In this document: positions 6,436 through 8,586 of the stretch, piece by piece | How positions within the stretch are numbered: the first letter of the stretch is position 1 | Layout of the letters: each line of letters starts with the position of its first letter | Origin: Cocleimonas sp. | Lineage (GTDB): Bacteria; Pseudomonadota; Gammaproteobacteria; Thiotrichales; Thiotrichaceae | Length of the DNA stretch: 8,586 nucleotides | Assembly: GCA_023145535.1 (NCBI GenBank) | Contig: JAGLDQ010000084.1 | Span: 1 to 8,586, forward strand | Direction of reading: 5' to 3' | Made by a program: the position numbers and the translations under genes | Notes under the pieces: generated by a model | Database searches by the model: none | What the model saw: only the letters and a program-made list of their open reading frames with translations | Told to the model about the DNA's origin: nothing

Positions 6436-6459
6436 CCCAACTTAATGGAGATCGGCAAG

Positions 6460-6756
6460 ATGAAAAGACACAATAAACGATACAGCAAACACGATAGCCT
6501 TGGCATGATCGTATTGTTGTTGGCACTGGCAGGCTGTAGTAGCAACGATGCTGATAACGGTGGCACGACGAATGGAACTCGCTCCATTAGTACAACGTTT
6601 GCCACACAAGTGGCTAATAGTGAGGCTCTGCCTATTGATTCAGCGAGCCAATTAAAAAACGATATTAATACGCTATTTAGTCATGCCAATGAAGCGCCTA
6701 TTGAGTTGCAACAAGAAGAGACCCTTCGCGCTATTTTTGAACGGGTAGGATCATAA
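6460..6756 (+). CDS. Small lipoprotein, function unknown
   Basis: 98-residue protein with a basic N-terminus, a hydrophobic segment (15-23) and the lipobox LAGC with the lipidated Cys at 26. Ser follows the Cys, which in gammaproteobacteria favours transfer to the outer membrane by Lol. The mature part of about 73 residues starts with a Ser/Asp/Gly/Thr-rich tether and ends in a helical acidic stretch, ETLRAIFERVGS. I do not recognise a named family. The ATG at 6460 is preferred because GGAG lies nine bases upstream; the in-frame ATG at 6445 has no site. It sits 24 bases after the DUF4331 gene and 4 bases before the TPR gene, so it probably works with both at the envelope. Confidence 0.82.
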   Translation: MKRHNKRYSKHDSLGMIVLLLALAGCSSNDADNGGTTNGTRSISTTFATQVANSEALPIDSASQLKNDINTLFSHANEAPIELQQEETLRAIFERVGS

Positions 6757-6760
6757 GCCA

Positions 6761-8026
6761 ATGGCTTCTCTTATTGATAGAAGCAATAAGAAGCGGAGTC
6801 TCTTTGGCTCTGCGCTCTTATTGGGAATCCTAATGAATACACTTCATGCCAAAAGTGAGTTAGCTGATGATGGATCAACAGCAATTCCTGTTAATATTGC
6901 GACAGAGACGAGCCAAGATCAAAAGAAAACATCAGTAAGCTTAAAAAACAAACCGTTAGCAAGACTTTTTTTGCTAAAAAAAACGCATGAAAAATCACCT
7001 AACAATCCTGTCATTGCCGCGCGTTTAGCCACAGCTTATATACAATTAGCGCGTACTAAATCTGATGTGCAATATTATCATTTAGCCAATCAAGTGATCA
7101 AACCGTGGGCAAGACAAGCGGTTATCCCAGGCATACCTAAAAGAGAAGCTCCGATAGAAATAAAGCTTATCCGCGCCACACTCTCACAACATGATCATCA
7201 CTATGCAGAGGCGAGCGAAGATTTACTCTCCCTTATCCAGCAGCAGCCGCGCAATAGACAAGCATGGCTGACTTTATCTACCATCCAATTAGTTCAAGGT
7301 GACTATCAAAAAGCACAGGTTAGTTGCAGTGCATTGTCTCGTATCGGGTCTCATTGGCTATCTTCTTTATGCTATAGCCAGTTATACAGTCTCACAGGCG
7401 CTGCAAAAAAAGCCTATAAAATGCAACAACGGTTACTATCAGCACTCCATGAACAACAAAGAGCATTACGACTTTGGGTAACAGGCTTGTTAGCAGAAAC
7501 AGCGATGCGCTTAGGTAATCATCAACATGCGGAACAATATTTTAAAATAGGTCTTCGTATTAAGCCCGATGATACCTATATTTTACGTACTTACAGCGAT
7601 TATTTATTACACCAAAAACGCCCTCATGATGTCATTCAGCTATTAAAAATACGACCTGAAAATGATCAACTTTTATTGCGCTTTGCAATAGCAACAAAAC
7701 ACCTTGGGCAACAGGAAGTAGAAAAGAAGTTAGTCAACAGGCTAGAACAACGCTTTGCGAATGCCCTTGCTAAAAACAATCACATCCATGGCAGAGATGA
7801 AGCGCTCTTTTTATTAGTCTTTAAAACAGATGATGCCAGCAAAAAACGCGCCTTAAAACTTGCAGAAACAAACTGGGCAACACAAAAAGAACCTGACGAT
7901 GCCTTAATCCTCTTGCAAGCAGCGATTGCAAATCAAAACACCGATAAACAGCAAAAGATTATTGATTGGGTAAAACAACATAAATTACAAGATCAACGTT
8001 TTAAAGCTCGTCGCTTAAAACCATGA
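6761..8026 (+). CDS. Exported tetratricopeptide-repeat protein
   Basis: 421-residue protein with a signal sequence (KKR at 10-12, hydrophobic 14-28, TLHA then K31) and a largely helical mature part. Degenerate TPR units can be followed at about 83-115, 132-165, 167-198 (WLTLSTIQLVQGDYQKAQ is the clearest), 200-230, 240-270 (AETAMRLGNHQHAEQYFKIG) and 274-300; the last 120 residues are helical without clear repeats. TPR arrays bind protein partners, so a scaffold role in the periplasm for the DUF4331 protein or the lipoprotein is plausible but not shown. It starts 4 bases after the lipoprotein stop with only a weak AGGA-like site, suggesting translational coupling. As far as I recall, TPR genes next to DUF4331 genes recur in gammaproteobacteria. 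Confidence 0.85.
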   Translation: MASLIDRSNKKRSLFGSALLLGILMNTLHAKSELADDGSTAIPVNIATETSQDQKKTSVSLKNKPLARLFLLKKTHEKSPNNPVIAARLATAYIQLARTKSDVQYYHLANQVIKPWARQAVIPGIPKREAPIEIKLIRATLSQHDHHYAEASEDLLSLIQQQPRNRQAWLTLSTIQLVQGDYQKAQVSCSALSRIGSHWLSSLCYSQLYSLTGAAKKAYKMQQRLLSALHEQQRALRLWVTGLLAETAMRLGNHQHAEQYFKIGLRIKPDDTYILRTYSDYLLHQKRPHDVIQLLKIRPENDQLLLRFAIATKHLGQQEVEKKLVNRLEQRFANALAKNNHIHGRDEALFLLVFKTDDASKKRALKLAETNWATQKEPDDALILLQAAIANQNTDKQQKIIDWVKQHKLQDQRFKARRLKP

Positions 8027-8043
8027 TTTGAAAAATAGATACT

Positions 8044-8076
8044 GTATAAATCATCATTTTATTCAATTGTTTATAC
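8044..8076. repeat. AT-rich 7-base inverted repeat after the TPR gene
   Basis: GTATAAA (8044-8050) and TTTATAC (8070-8076) are perfect inverted copies with a 19-base spacer, in the 108-base convergent gap. It is too AT-rich and too widely spaced to call a terminator. Confidence 0.2.
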
Positions 8077-8124
8077 CATATTTTGACTTTAATCTATTAC
8101 AAATTTACCGCTTTTAAGCACGAC

Positions 8125-8155
8125 CTCACCTTCATCATAAAGATGAGAGTTTTTT
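8125..8155 (+). terminator. Candidate intrinsic terminator of the DUF4331-lipoprotein-TPR operon
   Basis: TCATC (8132-8136) pairs with GATGA (8142-8146) around a five-base loop; CTC (8125-8127) can pair with GAG (8147-8149) across a bulge, and TTTTTT (8150-8155) follows. It lies about 100 bases after the TPR stop and overlaps the last codons of the convergent hydrolase gene. The stem is short, so strength is uncertain. Confidence 0.4.
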
Positions 8156-8586
8156 ACTCGATGCGTTTCTTGCTTGTTTAGCCACGCGCTTTAACCAGAC
8201 ATCCAGCCCCTGCGCGTTTAGATGACAGTCTGTTGCCAACTGTTTTTTACGATCTTCCAGCGGAAGCACGCAGTCTGTTTTGTCTAGTTCACCTAGCAAC
8301 CAATGCATTAATTTTTTCTCTATCCGCCCTACTCTGCCCGCGCTTTTATCCTTTTCAGAGTGCGCTATTTTTACAAAAGCTTTAATGGAGTGAGTGAGCT
8401 GTATAACGACAGCATCGGTTACTTCTATCATGCCAAAGTGTGTTAAATAGAGATATTTTGGTTTGAGCAGCAATAACTTATCAATACTACTTTGCATGGC
8501 ATCTGGATCAAAGTGAACGGGTGTTGTTGTCGCAAAAATAAACTCACTCTTGATGCTAGCAAAAATTTTGTAGGCAACGCCAAAAG
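8135..8586 (-). CDS. Metallo-beta-lactamase-fold hydrolase (partial, N-terminus beyond right edge)
   Basis: C-terminal 150 residues of an MBL-fold hydrolase. The reading frame is open to the window edge, so the Met at 8497 is internal and not the start. The first visible residues FGVAYKIF are what follows the GDxFG motif holding the bridging metal Asp, which must lie just outside. TTTPVHFDPDAMQSSIDKLL and PKYLYLTHFG follow; the His of THFG is the expected last metal ligand. After it comes a charged helical tail with KxxGRVGRIEKKLMHWLLGEL and a C-terminal basic stretch, as in MBL hydrolases with an added helical end. The substrate cannot be inferred. It is convergent with the TPR gene, so it belongs to a separate unit. 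Confidence 0.85.
   Translation of the reverse strand, partial: FGVAYKIFASIKSEFIFATTTPVHFDPDAMQSSIDKLLLLKPKYLYLTHFGMIEVTDAVVIQLTHSIKAFVKIAHSEKDKSAGRVGRIEKKLMHWLLGELDKTDCVLPLEDRKKQLATDCHLNAQGLDVWLKRVAKQARNASSKKLSSL

Noticed and set aside
8138..8497. Complete 120-residue protein starting at the ATG at 8497
   Set aside because: The frame stays open to the window edge and the upstream residues match the MBL fold, so this Met is internal to a longer gene.

Overview
The window reads as a chromosomal segment of a low-GC (about 40% by eye) Gram-negative bacterium, most likely a gammaproteobacterium. The pointers are the lipoprotein lipobox and Sec signals, the Pro/Asp-rich SerC type, and an ECF sigma factor paired with a ChrR-like cupin. 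Genus cannot be set from the sequence alone. There are no rRNA, tRNA, CRISPR or transposase genes. Eight protein genes plus one more cut by the right edge fill nearly all of it.

Left part (1-3314, all minus strand): a likely operon in the order mscS-like channel, serC, serA. The channel's stop codon and the serC start share an ATGA. SerC (phosphoserine aminotransferase) and SerA (3-phosphoglycerate dehydrogenase, GTG start, C-terminus beyond the left edge) catalyse the first two dedicated steps of serine synthesis. The 178-base gap between serC and serA holds a REP-like imperfect palindrome.

Middle (3624-4674, minus strand): an ECF sigma factor followed, with a 14-base overlap, by a cupin-type ChrR-like anti-sigma factor. 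The anti-sigma keeps the cupin metal-site residues but lacks the zinc-binding Cys pair of the classical ChrR N-terminal domain. A 309-base gap separates this pair from mscS.

Right part (4966-8026, plus strand), divergent from the sigma gene: an exported DUF4331 protein, a small lipoprotein and an exported TPR protein, spaced 24 and 4 bases apart, so probably one transcript. All three are predicted to leave the cytoplasm. The 291-base divergent region carries two clean inverted repeats and a possible ECF-type promoter facing the DUF4331 gene. The simplest model is that the sigma/anti-sigma pair senses an oxidative or chemical stress and switches on the DUF4331 envelope operon; this is inference from layout. 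A metallo-beta-lactamase-fold hydrolase (minus strand, N-terminus off the right edge) converges on the TPR gene, with a candidate terminator overlapping its last codons.
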